Positions 17,275 to 26,557 are shown, numbered from the stretch's first letter. The stretch is DNA of 64,000 bases from CALBPI01 sp963922335 (GCA_963922335.1 CAWUIB010000001.1:496001-560000); one strand, 5' to 3'. Made by a program: numbers and translations. Notes: generated by a model not told the origin, from the letters alone.

Positions 17275-19904
17275 TGAGCACCTCAGAAGCAGCATTCGCT
17301 GCATCGAAGCAGCCACCGGACACCGAGTGCGGCGACTGGGTGGTGTTGAAGTTCGGTGGCTCGAGTGTTGCGACCCTGCCGAACTGGCAGTTGATCGCGA
17401 AGCGGCTTCGTGACCGGATAGACGCAGGCCATCGGGTAATGGTGGTGCATTCCGCGATTCGCGGAGTCAGCGACATGCTCCAACTCGCGCTGGATAGCGC
17501 GGTTGCCGATGAAGATGGCCCGGACATCGCAGACATACGATCGATTCATATTCCGTTGGCCACGGCGTTCGAAATCGATATCGACACCATCAATGGTGAG
17601 CACCTTGCTGAGCTTAGGCAGCTTATCGCAGGTGTTCGTCTGATTCGCGAGGCGACCCCTCGCATCGCCGCACGCGTCATGGCAAGCGGGGAGTTGATGG
17701 CAACGGCGATGAGTGCCGCATGGTTAGCAAAACAAGGGTTGCCGGTACACTGGCATGACGCACGCGACCTGCTGACCTCAGTACCCATAGGCAATCAGCG
17801 CCAGGACTACCTGTCCGCCGTTTGCGCTAGCGACTCTGACCCGGACCTACAGGCTGTGTTGATGCTTGAGGGTATCCACCTGACTCAGGGTTTCGTCGCC
17901 GCGCATCCCGACGGCGATACGGTGGTGTTAGGGCGTGGGGGATCGGACACCTCAGCTGCGTATTTCGGGGCTAAACTCGGTGCCAGCCGAGTTGAGATTT
18001 GGACAGATGTGCCCGGTATGTTCAGTGCGGATCCCCGCATAGTGCCGTCTGCCCGGCTGTTGACTGAGCTGGATTATCAGGAGGCACAGGAAATCGCCTC
18101 TGCAGGCGGCTTGGTGTTGCACCCGCGGTGCATCGAACCGATGGCGCAGCATGGTATTCCCCTATACGTTCGCTGCACCTCAAGGCCAGAATTGCCAGGA
18201 ACATTGGTTGCTAACGCAACGCGCGACGATCGACCGTGCGTTAAGGCGATTTCGATGCGTCAGGGCGTCACGCTGTTGTCGCTTGAGAGTATCGGCATGT
18301 GGCACGAGGTTGGCTTCTTGGCGAAAGTGTTCGGGTGTTTTGCCGAGCACGGGGTATCAGTAGGACTGGTATCGACTTCCGAAAGTAATGTGACCGTCTC
18401 GCTGGATGACGGACCCGAGGATGTCGACTCAGAATCGGTCGAGCGATTGATCGAGGCGCTTGGGTCGTTGTGTCGGGTGACTCGACTGAATGATTGTGTT
18501 GCGGTCAGTCTGGTTGGTCGCAAGATTCGTGCAACGTTGGCACGGCTCGGCAGTGCCTTTAGTGTCTTTGAAGAGCATCGGCTGCACCTGATCAGTCAAG
18601 CGGCGAACGACCTGAACCTGACCGTAGTTGTCGACGAAGGCCAGGGTTATCGCCTCGTACAGAAGCTGCATCCGGAGGTCATGCGTGATGCGACTCGTGA
18701 TCCATCACTGGGTCCAACGTGGGAGTCGCTGCAGAAAACTGTTTCAGAGCCAGATTCGTCTGCCCAACCTTGGTGGAAGAAGAAGCGCGACGAACTGCTT
18801 CAGCACCTGTCTACGCGTGACTGTGCGTACGTCTATGATACGGAGACTGTGCAAGCCGCGGTCGGCGCGCTAAGCGCATTGCGCAACGTCGATCGGGTTT
18901 TCTATGCGATGAAGGCCAATGGGCATGACAGCGTACTCGATGCGGTGTTCGCCGCTGGACTTGGGTTTGAATGCGTGTCACCCGGCGAGCTCCAGACGAT
19001 CGTTGCGCGCTTTCCAGGGATCAGTCCCGATCGTCTGCTTTATACCCCTAACTTCGCGCCACGCTCGGATTACGAGTACGGGTTCGAGCTCGGTGCACAT
19101 GTGACCTTGGACAACCTGTATGTCCTCGAGCACTGGTCGGACATTCTGAAGGGTCGCGACGTGTTTCTTCGAGTAGATCCAGGGCAGGGGCGCGGCCATC
19201 ACGAGCATGTGAAGACGGCAGGCAATCAAGCGAAGTTCGGTATTCCAGTCTTCGAGCTTGAACGCGCTGCTTCACTCGCGACTGCAGCAGGCTGCCGCGT
19301 GGTCGGCATACACGCGCATTCAGGCAGCGGCATCACTACCCCGGAATCATGGAGCGAAGTAGCAGAGATTCTCGCTGCCGCTTCAAGGCTCTTTCCGGAT
19401 GTCCAAACCTTGGATCTCGGCGGTGGTCTCGGCATTCCGGAGAAGCCCGGCGACCGTTCTCTCGATTTATCGCGACTTGATGCATCCTTAGGCGCGGTAA
19501 GAGCAGAACACCCGGGCCTGTCTCTGTGGCTGGAGCCCGGTCGATTCGTGGTCGCCGAAGCCGGTGTGCTGCTCGCACGAGTGACTCAACTCAAGGGTAA
19601 AGGTGGCACGCGCTATGTCGGAATAGCGACAGGAATGAACTCGCTTATCCGGCCAGCGCTGTACGGCGCTTATCACGAGATTGTAAATCTGACGCGCCTC
19701 GACGCGCCGGCCACGGAGCTTGTGAATATTGTGGGACCCATTTGCGAGACCGGCGACAAACTGGGTATTGAGCGACTGCTTCCGCCGAGTGAGGAGGGCG
19801 ACGTTATTCTGATCGCCAATGCCGGCGCCTACGGTCGCGTGATGGCGTCGCACTACAACATGCGAGCGCCTGCCGAGGAGTCGGCACTAGGAGAGAACCT
19901 GTGA
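17274..19904 (+). CDS. lysAC: Bifunctional aspartate kinase / diaminopimelate decarboxylase
   Basis: Fusion joining the first and last steps of lysine synthesis. The N-terminal aspartokinase begins VVLKFGGSSVA (about residue 24) with GRGGSDTSA further on, followed by ACT regulatory domains to about residue 470. The C-terminal half is a fold-type III decarboxylase: PLP lysine K547 in FYAMKAN, HAHSGSGI, LDLGGGLGIP, EPGRFVVAE, and the active-site CETGD cysteine at C824. The start is ATG 17274 because it forms a TGATG junction with ilvD; the longer frame lies inside ilvD. At 876 residues it matches fusions known from Xanthomonadaceae. End-product control on one polypeptide is likely. Confidence 0.95.
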   Translation: MSTSEAAFAASKQPPDTECGDWVVLKFGGSSVATLPNWQLIAKRLRDRIDAGHRVMVVHSAIRGVSDMLQLALDSAVADEDGPDIADIRSIHIPLATAFEIDIDTINGEHLAELRQLIAGVRLIREATPRIAARVMASGELMATAMSAAWLAKQGLPVHWHDARDLLTSVPIGNQRQDYLSAVCASDSDPDLQAVLMLEGIHLTQGFVAAHPDGDTVVLGRGGSDTSAAYFGAKLGASRVEIWTDVPGMFSADPRIVPSARLLTELDYQEAQEIASAGGLVLHPRCIEPMAQHGIPLYVRCTSRPELPGTLVANATRDDRPCVKAISMRQGVTLLSLESIGMWHEVGFLAKVFGCFAEHGVSVGLVSTSESNVTVSLDDGPEDVDSESVERLIEALGSLCRVTRLNDCVAVSLVGRKIRATLARLGSAFSVFEEHRLHLISQAANDLNLTVVVDEGQGYRLVQKLHPEVMRDATRDPSLGPTWESLQKTVSEPDSSAQPWWKKKRDELLQHLSTRDCAYVYDTETVQAAVGALSALRNVDRVFYAMKANGHDSVLDAVFAAGLGFECVSPGELQTIVARFPGISPDRLLYTPNFAPRSDYEYGFELGAHVTLDNLYVLEHWSDILKGRDVFLRVDPGQGRGHHEHVKTAGNQAKFGIPVFELERAASLATAAGCRVVGIHAHSGSGITTPESWSEVAEILAAASRLFPDVQTLDLGGGLGIPEKPGDRSLDLSRLDASLGAVRAEHPGLSLWLEPGRFVVAEAGVLLARVTQLKGKGGTRYVGIATGMNSLIRPALYGAYHEIVNLTRLDAPATELVNIVGPICETGDKLGIERLLPPSEEGDVILIANAGAYGRVMASHYNMRAPAEESALGENL

Positions 19905-20710
19905 GCGTATTTGCACTCGATGACGCTGTTGCGTTGACGCCCGACGACGAGGTCGGCGTGTTCCACGTCAAGGCCGATCAGCGATTCTGGAACATGGATA
20001 GTGCTTTCGGTGGTTGGCAAGCGGTTACCTGCGCGCAGGCAGTGCGTCAATCGCCATCGATGCGGGGCCAGATCGTATCGCAGCAAGTGATGTTTCAGGC
20101 GCCCGTGCGTGCTGATGATTTGGTGCTGCGCGTCCAGTTGATGGAGCAACGCCGTACCCTCGACTTTTGGCAGGTTTCACTCAACGACCCGGAACAGAAC
20201 CGGATATTGGCTTCCTGCCAACTGGTTGCCGGCGAGCGACAGTCAACGACCATTTCGTTTGAGTCTCCCGCACCGGAACTTCGCTCTTTTGAGGAATCAT
20301 TCCCGATTCCGGTGCGCGAGGGCATGCCGACGTGGTTTAGTCACTATGAAATCCGATTAGCGAAAGGTCGTCCTTTTCAGGTGAACACTACGCCACGCTC
20401 CGCAACCTGGGTGCGAGAACGTGACGGTCGACCGCTCGATGACATGGCGCTGCTTTCGATCTGCGATACGCCGATGCCACGCACATTCTTCTGCGCAGAA
20501 GGAGCAACACAAGCCTCAACGATTGCGCTGGGAACGCATATTTACGCGACCGAGGCGCAGGTGAAAGAGAACAAAGAGGCGCCGGTATTGCTGGATACTA
20601 CCGCCCGAGTGCTACGCGATGGACTGATTAACCAGGAGACGGCCGTGTACAGAGAGGACGGTCTCTTGTTGGCAATGAGTTATCAGACCGCATTGTTTCG
20701 GGAGAGATAG
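19901..20710 (+). CDS. Acyl-CoA thioesterase, double hotdog (TesB-like)
   Basis: A 269-residue protein with two hotdog-like halves. The first contains the helix FGGWQAVTCAQAV; the second ends ALGTHIYATEAQVKENKE-DTTARVLRDGLINQET, a pattern of 4HBT_3/TesB-like acyl-CoA thioesterases. They hydrolyse acyl-CoA to free acid and CoA in the cytoplasm. The GTG start overlaps lysAC by four bases (GTGA), making it the last gene of this run. It ends 5 bases from convergent hisE. Physiological substrate unknown, and no clear link to lysine synthesis. Confidence 0.78.
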   Translation: MSVFALDDAVALTPDDEVGVFHVKADQRFWNMDSAFGGWQAVTCAQAVRQSPSMRGQIVSQQVMFQAPVRADDLVLRVQLMEQRRTLDFWQVSLNDPEQNRILASCQLVAGERQSTTISFESPAPELRSFEESFPIPVREGMPTWFSHYEIRLAKGRPFQVNTTPRSATWVRERDGRPLDDMALLSICDTPMPRTFFCAEGATQASTIALGTHIYATEAQVKENKEAPVLLDTTARVLRDGLINQETAVYREDGLLLAMSYQTALFRER

Positions 20711-20715
20711 CGGTC

Positions 20716-21003
20716 TTATTGATCGCTATGTCGTCGCGAAAGTTCTGACGCGACCTCGGCCCAACCAAGATCTCGGGCCACTAATAATACGTTTAAGTGA
20801 TAGAGCAGATCAGCGCACTCGCCGATAAGCGCATCATCAGACTCAGCAACGGCAGCGAGTGCCACTTCCACGCCTTCCTCGCCGACCTTTTGCGCGATGC
20901 GTCGAATGCCATCCTGCAATAAGCGAACGGTATAGCTCTCTTTGGCGTCAGCGTCTGCTCTTCTCTCGAGAATCGTTTGCTCGAGCTGGTTGAGTATTTC
21001 CAT
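20716..21003 (-). CDS. hisE: Phosphoribosyl-ATP pyrophosphatase (HisE only)
   Basis: A 95-residue all-helical MazG-like pyrophosphatase for the second step of histidine synthesis. The metal-binding signature KVGEEGVEVALAA and ECADLLYHL are clear. Many gammaproteobacteria carry a HisIE fusion; here only the HisE half exists. It starts one base after the hisF stop, so no hisI lies between them. The cyclohydrolase must be encoded elsewhere. Last gene of the his operon. Confidence 0.95.
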   Translation of the reverse strand: MEILNQLEQTILERRADADAKESYTVRLLQDGIRRIAQKVGEEGVEVALAAVAESDDALIGECADLLYHLNVLLVARDLGWAEVASELSRRHSDQ

Positions 21004-21004
21004 C

Positions 21005-21793
21005 TCAGGCCGCCTTTGAGCTTTTGGTGATGCGCACAGTCATGGACTTGTCCGAAAGATAGCTTTTGAGATCAGGGATCGCGATCTCGCCACTGTGGAA
21101 GACGCTGGCGGCGAGTGCACCGTCCACACGGCATTGCTCGAATACTTGTGCGAAGTGTTCCAACGCTCCGGCGCCCCCCGATGCGATCAAGGGAACTTCG
21201 CAAAGATCACGCACCGCGCTCAATTGCTCCAGATCATAACCCTTGCGCACACCGTCTTGATTCATGCAGTTGAGGACGACTTCGCCCGCGCCTCGTGCCT
21301 GGACTTCGACCACCCACTCTCGGGTGAGTCTCGATGTGTTGCTCGTGCGGTCAGGGTCTCCGGTGTATTGATAGACATGCCAGTCGTCACCCTCCCAGCG
21401 TGTATCGATGCCGACAACCACGCATTGTCGTCCGAAGCGTGCTGCGAGATCGTTGATCAATTCAGGTTGTTCGAGGGCAGGGGAGTTAATGGAGATTTTG
21501 TCGGCACCGCGATTAAGAACCTCGGTTGCATCGTTGATCGAGCGGATGCCGCCGGCTACGCAGAAGGGCAGGTCGAGAACTTCGGCCACCGAGCTTACCC
21601 AGCTTCTGTCAACGCTCCGTCCGTCCGGGCTCGCGGTGATGTCGTAGAACACAAGTTCATCGGCACCCTCATCACGATAGCGACGCGCCAATTCGATAAT
21701 GTCACCAACAATGCGGTGGTTCGCAAACTGAACGCCTTTGACGACCTTCCCGTCGCGAACATCCAGGCAGGGAATAATACGTTTGGTCAGAAT
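21005..21793 (-). CDS. hisF: Imidazole glycerol phosphate synthase, cyclase subunit; ATT start
   Basis: Beta/alpha-barrel that combines with HisH to make imidazole glycerol phosphate. Translating upstream of the first TTG (21691) gives LTKRIIPCLDVRDGKVVKG, including catalytic D11, so the true start must be near 21793. There the codon aligned with the usual Met is ATT (minus strand), 7 bases after AGGAGA and overlapping the hisA stop. No in-frame ATG, GTG or TTG exists nearby. ATT initiation gives 262 residues (E. coli 258). Asp130 is present in MNQDGVRKGYD. A CTG two codons from the predicted N-terminus, or a sequence error in an original ATG, are the alternatives. Confidence 0.88.
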   Translation of the reverse strand: MLTKRIIPCLDVRDGKVVKGVQFANHRIVGDIIELARRYRDEGADELVFYDITASPDGRSVDRSWVSSVAEVLDLPFCVAGGIRSINDATEVLNRGADKISINSPALEQPELINDLAARFGRQCVVVGIDTRWEGDDWHVYQYTGDPDRTSNTSRLTREWVVEVQARGAGEVVLNCMNQDGVRKGYDLEQLSAVRDLCEVPLIASGGAGALEHFAQVFEQCRVDGALAASVFHSGEIAIPDLKSYLSDKSMTVRITKSSKAA

Positions 21794-22524
21794 GATCGTA
21801 TCTCCTGGTCGGTGATCCTGCCTTCGAGCAGTGCGCGCCCTGTGATTGCACCACTGACGCCTGTCGCACGCAGCGCAACAAGATCTTCCAGATTGCTAAC
21901 GCCACCCGACGCCTGCACAGCAAGTGTCGGATAGTCGCGCACCAGACCCTCATAAAGGTCAATTGAGGGACCCGTCAAAGCGCCGTCCCGGCTGATGTCT
22001 GTACACAATACGTGTGTGAGTCCAATCGGCAGGAATCGCTCTATCAGACGTTGTAGCGTCATCGCGTGTGTTTCCGTCCAGCCGTGCGTAGCGACGTTTG
22101 CGACGCCGGCATCGCTGACTCGAACATCGATGGCAAGCACAATCCTGTCTGGGCCGAACTTTTCAAACCAGCTCGTGACGAGCGATGGCTGCGTCACAGC
22201 GAGACTGCCGATGACGACCCGCGTGACTCCTGCGTCAAACAGGGCTTCAACATGCGACGATTCGCGCAGTCCGCCGCCAACTTGTACTTCGGCGTTTGTT
22301 GCCTCGATAACCAGTTTCAGCGCGTCCGCGTTTCGTGGGACACCATCCAATGCGCCATCCAGATCGACAACATGCAGCTTGTCCAGATCTAGTGACGCGT
22401 AGTGACGCGAGAGTTCGGCGGGTTCGACGTCGTAGTCGGTCTGCCTGCTGTAGTCCCCGTGCAGCAGACGAACGGTCTTGCCCCCGCGGATATCGATCGC
22501 TGGAATGATCTGCACGTTATCCAA
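21787..22524 (-). CDS. hisA: ProFAR isomerase
   Basis: A 245-residue beta/alpha-barrel that isomerises ProFAR to PRFAR. The N-terminus is IIPAIDIRGGKTVRL with the catalytic aspartate at residue 10. The second catalytic aspartate lies in THVLCTDISRDGALTGPS, and the C-terminal phosphate loop in ASGGVSN. It overlaps hisH by 8 bases and hisF by 7, as expected for a coupled operon. Confidence 0.96.
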   Translation of the reverse strand: MDNVQIIPAIDIRGGKTVRLLHGDYSRQTDYDVEPAELSRHYASLDLDKLHVVDLDGALDGVPRNADALKLVIEATNAEVQVGGGLRESSHVEALFDAGVTRVVIGSLAVTQPSLVTSWFEKFGPDRIVLAIDVRVSDAGVANVATHGWTETHAMTLQRLIERFLPIGLTHVLCTDISRDGALTGPSIDLYEGLVRDYPTLAVQASGGVSNLEDLVALRATGVSGAITGRALLEGRITDQEIRSF

Positions 22525-23116
22525 GCTCCAGGAAATTGCTAAGAAGCTGCGCGCCGGCAGAAGAAGATCGCTCCGGGTGGAATTGTGTGCCTGTGAAATT
22601 GTCTTTTCGGATCACAGCCGCAAAGTCACGCGTGTAGCGACAGCTTGCGACGGTACTGTTTCCGATCGGAATCGCGTAGCTGTGAACAAAATAAAAATAG
22701 TCGTCCACTGAGATGTCACGAAGCAGTGGATCGTCGTCAATCCGATTCAATTGATTCCACCCCATGTGGGGAACGGTCTCGTCACGCGAAGGCATCAACT
22801 GTTCCGTACGGTCGGCAGTGATACCCAGGCAGCGAGCACCTTGTTCTTCGGAGAACGTCGCCAACAATTGCATACCCAGGCAGATGCCAAGAACCGGTTG
22901 TTCCAGCTTCTTTATCGGTTCGATAAGGTCGAGCTCATCCAGGCGCTGCATAGCGTCCATCGCGGCACCAACACCCGGTAAAACGACATGACTCGCCGTA
23001 TTCAGCTGATTAATGTCGGTTGTGAGCAGTGTTTCCGCACCCAGGCGTCCGAGTGCAAAACGCAATGAGGCAATGTTGGCGCCACCTGTGTCTACGATTG
23101 CTACTTGTGTGCTCAC
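22517..23116 (-). CDS. hisH: Imidazole glycerol phosphate synthase, glutaminase subunit
   Basis: A 199-residue class I glutamine amidotransferase that feeds ammonia to HisF. The nucleophile elbow GICLGMQ holds the catalytic cysteine, and the His/Glu dyad is in FHPERS near the C-terminus. It overlaps hisB by 4 bases and hisA by 8. Length is near the E. coli protein (196). Confidence 0.96.
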   Translation of the reverse strand: MSTQVAIVDTGGANIASLRFALGRLGAETLLTTDINQLNTASHVVLPGVGAAMDAMQRLDELDLIEPIKKLEQPVLGICLGMQLLATFSEEQGARCLGITADRTEQLMPSRDETVPHMGWNQLNRIDDDPLLRDISVDDYFYFVHSYAIPIGNSTVASCRYTRDFAAVIRKDNFTGTQFHPERSSSAGAQLLSNFLELG

Positions 23117-24177
23117 AGCATTCCCTTGGTTGATGGCAGCTCACCACCGGTTCGCACTAGCGCTGGCCGAAGTGCACGTCCAAGTCCCTTAAAGCAGCCT
23201 TCGACGATGTGGTGATCGTTATCGCCGTCTGCGCGAATGTGGATGGCAGCACCCAGTGCTTGCGCGAACGATTGAAAGAAATGCGGCAGCATCTCGCTTG
23301 CCAGTTCCCCGATGCGCTCACGTCGTAACTCAACTTCGTAACGCGTCGCCGGGCGACCCGAAAGATCGACGGCAACGGTCGTCTGTGCTTCGTCCATCGG
23401 CAACACAAACCCATACCTTCCGATGCCTTTCTTGTCTCCAAGCGCCTCTCTCACTGCGGCTCCTAGTGTGAGCGCGATATCCTCGATGGTGTGGTGATCG
23501 TCAATATGCAGATCGCCGGTGCAAGTAAGTGTCAGTGCGAACCCACCGTGTTTGCTTAATTGTTCAAGCATGTGGTCGAGAAATCCGATACCCGTTGAGA
23601 TTCGTTGCGGCCCCGGCGCGTCCAGATCGATTTCACAATCGATCCGCGTTTCGTTCGTCTTGCGAGAAAGTGCCGCAGTGCGCGGCAGGTCCAGCAGTTG
23701 GTGTGCGATGCCGTCCCAATCCAGACCGTCGTCGAGCAAAAAGCCCTTGATGCCGATTGCATCGGCCAATTGCACGTCGGTTGCTCGGTCGCCAACCACC
23801 GCTGACCGATCCATGTCGATCTGGTTTGCAGCGAGAAAACGGGTCAACAGACCGGTTGCCGGCTTACGACATTGGCAACCGTCTTCGGGGCGGTGCGGAC
23901 AGACAAAAGTCTCGGCAAATGTGATCCCCTGACTTTCGAATAATTGCACCATGAACTCATGCGGCTCAGTGAATTCTGCCTCGGGAAACGATTCTGTGCC
24001 GAGTCCGTCCTGGTTAGTGACCATGACCAGCTCCCACCCGCCGTCCATCAGTCTTTGTAGCGCGCTAATGACGCCAGGCACCAAACGAATTTTGTCGATG
24101 CGGTCGACTTGTTCATCAGCCGGTTCCTCAATGAGTGTGCCGTCGCGATCAACGAACAGGATGGATCTTTTGGCCAT
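23113..24177 (-). CDS. hisB: Histidinol-phosphatase / imidazoleglycerol-phosphate dehydratase
   Basis: Bifunctional enzyme. The N-terminal HAD phosphatase has nucleophile motif FVDRDGT (D10, D12) and the zinc-binding CPHRPEDGCQCRKP loop. The C-terminal dehydratase has paired His motifs HMLEQLSKHGG/DDHHTIEDIA and DNDHHIVE. I set the start at 24177, where ATG overlaps the hisC stop (TGATG); seven further upstream codons lie inside hisC. It has 354 residues against 355 in E. coli. The bifunctional form is characteristic of gammaproteobacteria and a few others. Confidence 0.96.
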   Translation of the reverse strand: MAKRSILFVDRDGTLIEEPADEQVDRIDKIRLVPGVISALQRLMDGGWELVMVTNQDGLGTESFPEAEFTEPHEFMVQLFESQGITFAETFVCPHRPEDGCQCRKPATGLLTRFLAANQIDMDRSAVVGDRATDVQLADAIGIKGFLLDDGLDWDGIAHQLLDLPRTAALSRKTNETRIDCEIDLDAPGPQRISTGIGFLDHMLEQLSKHGGFALTLTCTGDLHIDDHHTIEDIALTLGAAVREALGDKKGIGRYGFVLPMDEAQTTVAVDLSGRPATRYEVELRRERIGELASEMLPHFFQSFAQALGAAIHIRADGDNDHHIVEGCFKGLGRALRPALVRTGGELPSTKGML

Positions 24178-25259
24178 CAGGCAACACCTCTCGAGCACGC
24201 ATCGAGTGACCTAAGGATTTCGATCAATCGCGTATTGTCTATTTCCTTGCCAACCGAGATACGCAGGCAATTGGGTGTCAAAGGGGCAGCGCTGAAGTCG
24301 CGCAGCAAAAGCCCTTCTTCGGCTGCTGCGTCCAGCACTGACTTCGGGTCACGACATTTCACCAAAAGAAAATTGGCGTCGCTCGGGTACACCCGCTCAA
24401 CCAGGTTCAGGTTGCCAAGCTCCGTTGCAAGACGCTTGCGTTCAGTGACTATCCACTCAAGTCTCGCAGGCATGGTCGCCAGCGCTTCTTCGGCAAGCAC
24501 CGCCAGTGCTGCGTCGGAGCTGGGAGTGGGCACCGCGTACGGTGGCATTGTCTTGGCGAGCAGGTCGATCACTTCGGCGGGGCCCAGTGCGGCGCCACAA
24601 CGAGCGCCAGCGAGCCCATACGCTTTCGACATCGTTCTCAGGATAACGACATTCGGTTGCTCTAACAGCGACATCATGGCATCGAGGTCAGCGAATTCGG
24701 CATAGGCACCATCGACTACAACAATGCCGCGGCCATGAATGGCCGCTGCCAACCGAGCAATCTCGGATACCGATTGTGCGTTCCCGGTTGGGTTATTTGG
24801 TGAGGTTACAAACACTAACCGGTCAGTCCCGCACCAGCTCTCAGCAATTGCGTCTACGGGCAGCGTAAATCCTTTCTCGGCAACCAGCGGCACATTGCGA
24901 ACGGTGGCACTCTGAAGTTTGGCGTACACACTGTACATACCGAAAGTCGGCGGTGAGATGACGATGCCGTCAATGTTTGGGCGACAGAAGCAACGAATCA
25001 TCAAGTCAATCGCTTCGCTACTGCCGCGCGTCACAAACACGTTCGCTTCCGGCACACCAAAGTGCTTGGCCAGTGTTTTTGTGAGTGCCTTCGGCCGCGC
25101 TTCAGGGTAGCGATGCATGCCAGCGGGAGAGGCGTCGCCAACGCTGCGCTCAGGTGACTCGTTGGCATTCAGTCGAACCGCACCCTCCGCATAGTTGGCA
25201 GGAACATAAGCCTTGAGCTCGCGCACTTCGGGACGAGCGAGTTCCAGAAGCGACGTCAT
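24177..25259 (-). CDS. hisC: Histidinol-phosphate aminotransferase
   Basis: A 360-residue fold-type I PLP enzyme that converts imidazole acetol phosphate to histidinol phosphate. The PLP lysine is in RTMSKAYGLAGARCG, and the substrate/PLP segments TSPNNPTGN and VDGAYAEF are present. It starts 4 bases inside the hisD end (overlap) and its stop forms TGATG with hisB. Confidence 0.96.
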   Translation of the reverse strand: MTSLLELARPEVRELKAYVPANYAEGAVRLNANESPERSVGDASPAGMHRYPEARPKALTKTLAKHFGVPEANVFVTRGSSEAIDLMIRCFCRPNIDGIVISPPTFGMYSVYAKLQSATVRNVPLVAEKGFTLPVDAIAESWCGTDRLVFVTSPNNPTGNAQSVSEIARLAAAIHGRGIVVVDGAYAEFADLDAMMSLLEQPNVVILRTMSKAYGLAGARCGAALGPAEVIDLLAKTMPPYAVPTPSSDAALAVLAEEALATMPARLEWIVTERKRLATELGNLNLVERVYPSDANFLLVKCRDPKSVLDAAAEEGLLLRDFSAAPLTPNCLRISVGKEIDNTRLIEILRSLDACSRGVA

Positions 25260-26557
25260 AGCGATTCCAGTCGAACACGAACCGCGCGCTCGTGTGCGTC
25301 GAGATTCTCTAAAGTGGCCAGTGTCTGGGCTGTAGGGCCAAGGGCGCGAAGTCCTGATTCAGAGGCCTCTTGCACGGTCACGAATTTCTGGAACTGTTCT
25401 ACACCTAAACCTGAGTAGTTTCGGGCGAACCCGTAGGTCGGCAACACATGATTGGTACCACTGCAATAGTCGCCAAGTGACTCCGGTGTCCAAGGGCCAA
25501 GGAACACCGAACCCGCATTGGTGATCGCCGGGAGCAGGGCTCTCGCGTCACGGGTATTGATGATCAGGTGCTCCGGTGCGTAACAATTGCTGACAGTTAC
25601 GGCTTCGTCGATGGTTGCGACGCGCACGAGCCGACTGTTGGCCATTGCCTTGCTGGCAATCGCTTTTCTCGGCAATGCGTCAAGCTGCACCTGAAGCGCA
25701 TTCCGGACCGCTTCGATCAACTTGCTGGACGTGCAAAGCAGTACAACTTGCGAATCTTCGCCGTGCTCTGCCTGCGAGAGCAGATCAGCAGCGACAACCT
25801 CTGCGCGTGCAGACTCATCGGCAATGACCAGCACTTCGGAAGGTCCGGCGGGCAAGTCCTGCGCTGCACCGTTGGGGTCTGCGGAAACCTGCGATTTGGC
25901 TTCTGCAACAAAGGCGTTGCCCGGTCCGAATATCTTCGACACTCGGGGTATCGATTCCGTGCCATAGGCCATAGCAGCGATCGCCTGAGCACCACCTACG
26001 CGAAACACACGAGTAATCCCTGTGCGTTTTGCAACGTACAGAATCGCCGGGTCAACTGTGCCGTCTGCGCGAGGCGGCGCGCACAGGATCCGATTGGGGC
26101 AGTCAGCGATTTGTGCGGGTACGGCCATCATGATCGCCGCTGATGGCAGAGGCGCGGTTCCGGCCGGCACATACAGGCCTACTGTCTCCATCGGTCGTGT
26201 CAATCGCTCACAACGAACACCGGGTGTCGTGGTGACGTCAATATCGTCGGAACGTTGCGCGGTGTGAAAAGTTCGCACGTTGGCAATCGCCGTCTTGATT
26301 GCCCGTCGTTCAGACTTGCCGAGTAGCGACTTGGCGGCATCGATTTCTTCTGAAGTAATCTCGAGCCGATCGATATCGACGCGATCGAATCGGGAAGTCA
26401 ATTCGCGTAGTGCTGCGTCGCCGTTGGCTTTTACCTTCGCAATGATGTCGCGCACAGCGTTACGGATGCTCTCATCCTCAATCACCGCGGGTCGCTGCAA
26501 TACCGCGTCGCGTTCGGATTCGCTCAGTTGGGCCCAATCGAGTATGGAAACCTTCAT
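25256..26557 (-). CDS. hisD: Histidinol dehydrogenase
   Basis: Zinc-dependent NAD enzyme that oxidises histidinol to histidine in two steps. Visible are VPAGTAPLPSA, the zinc region LSQAEHGEDSQV, and the C-terminal GTNHVLPTYGFARNYSGL with conserved histidine. The start ATG at 26557 forms an ATGA overlap with the hisG stop; the longer frame lies within hisG. It has 433 residues, the usual length. Confidence 0.96.
   Translation of the reverse strand: MKVSILDWAQLSESERDAVLQRPAVIEDESIRNAVRDIIAKVKANGDAALRELTSRFDRVDIDRLEITSEEIDAAKSLLGKSERRAIKTAIANVRTFHTAQRSDDIDVTTTPGVRCERLTRPMETVGLYVPAGTAPLPSAAIMMAVPAQIADCPNRILCAPPRADGTVDPAILYVAKRTGITRVFRVGGAQAIAAMAYGTESIPRVSKIFGPGNAFVAEAKSQVSADPNGAAQDLPAGPSEVLVIADESARAEVVAADLLSQAEHGEDSQVVLLCTSSKLIEAVRNALQVQLDALPRKAIASKAMANSRLVRVATIDEAVTVSNCYAPEHLIINTRDARALLPAITNAGSVFLGPWTPESLGDYCSGTNHVLPTYGFARNYSGLGVEQFQKFVTVQEASESGLRALGPTAQTLATLENLDAHERAVRVRLESL

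Noticed and set aside
21005..21691. hisF starting at TTG 21691
   Set aside because: This would remove about 34 residues, including catalytic D11 and the first barrel strand, which are encoded intact upstream.
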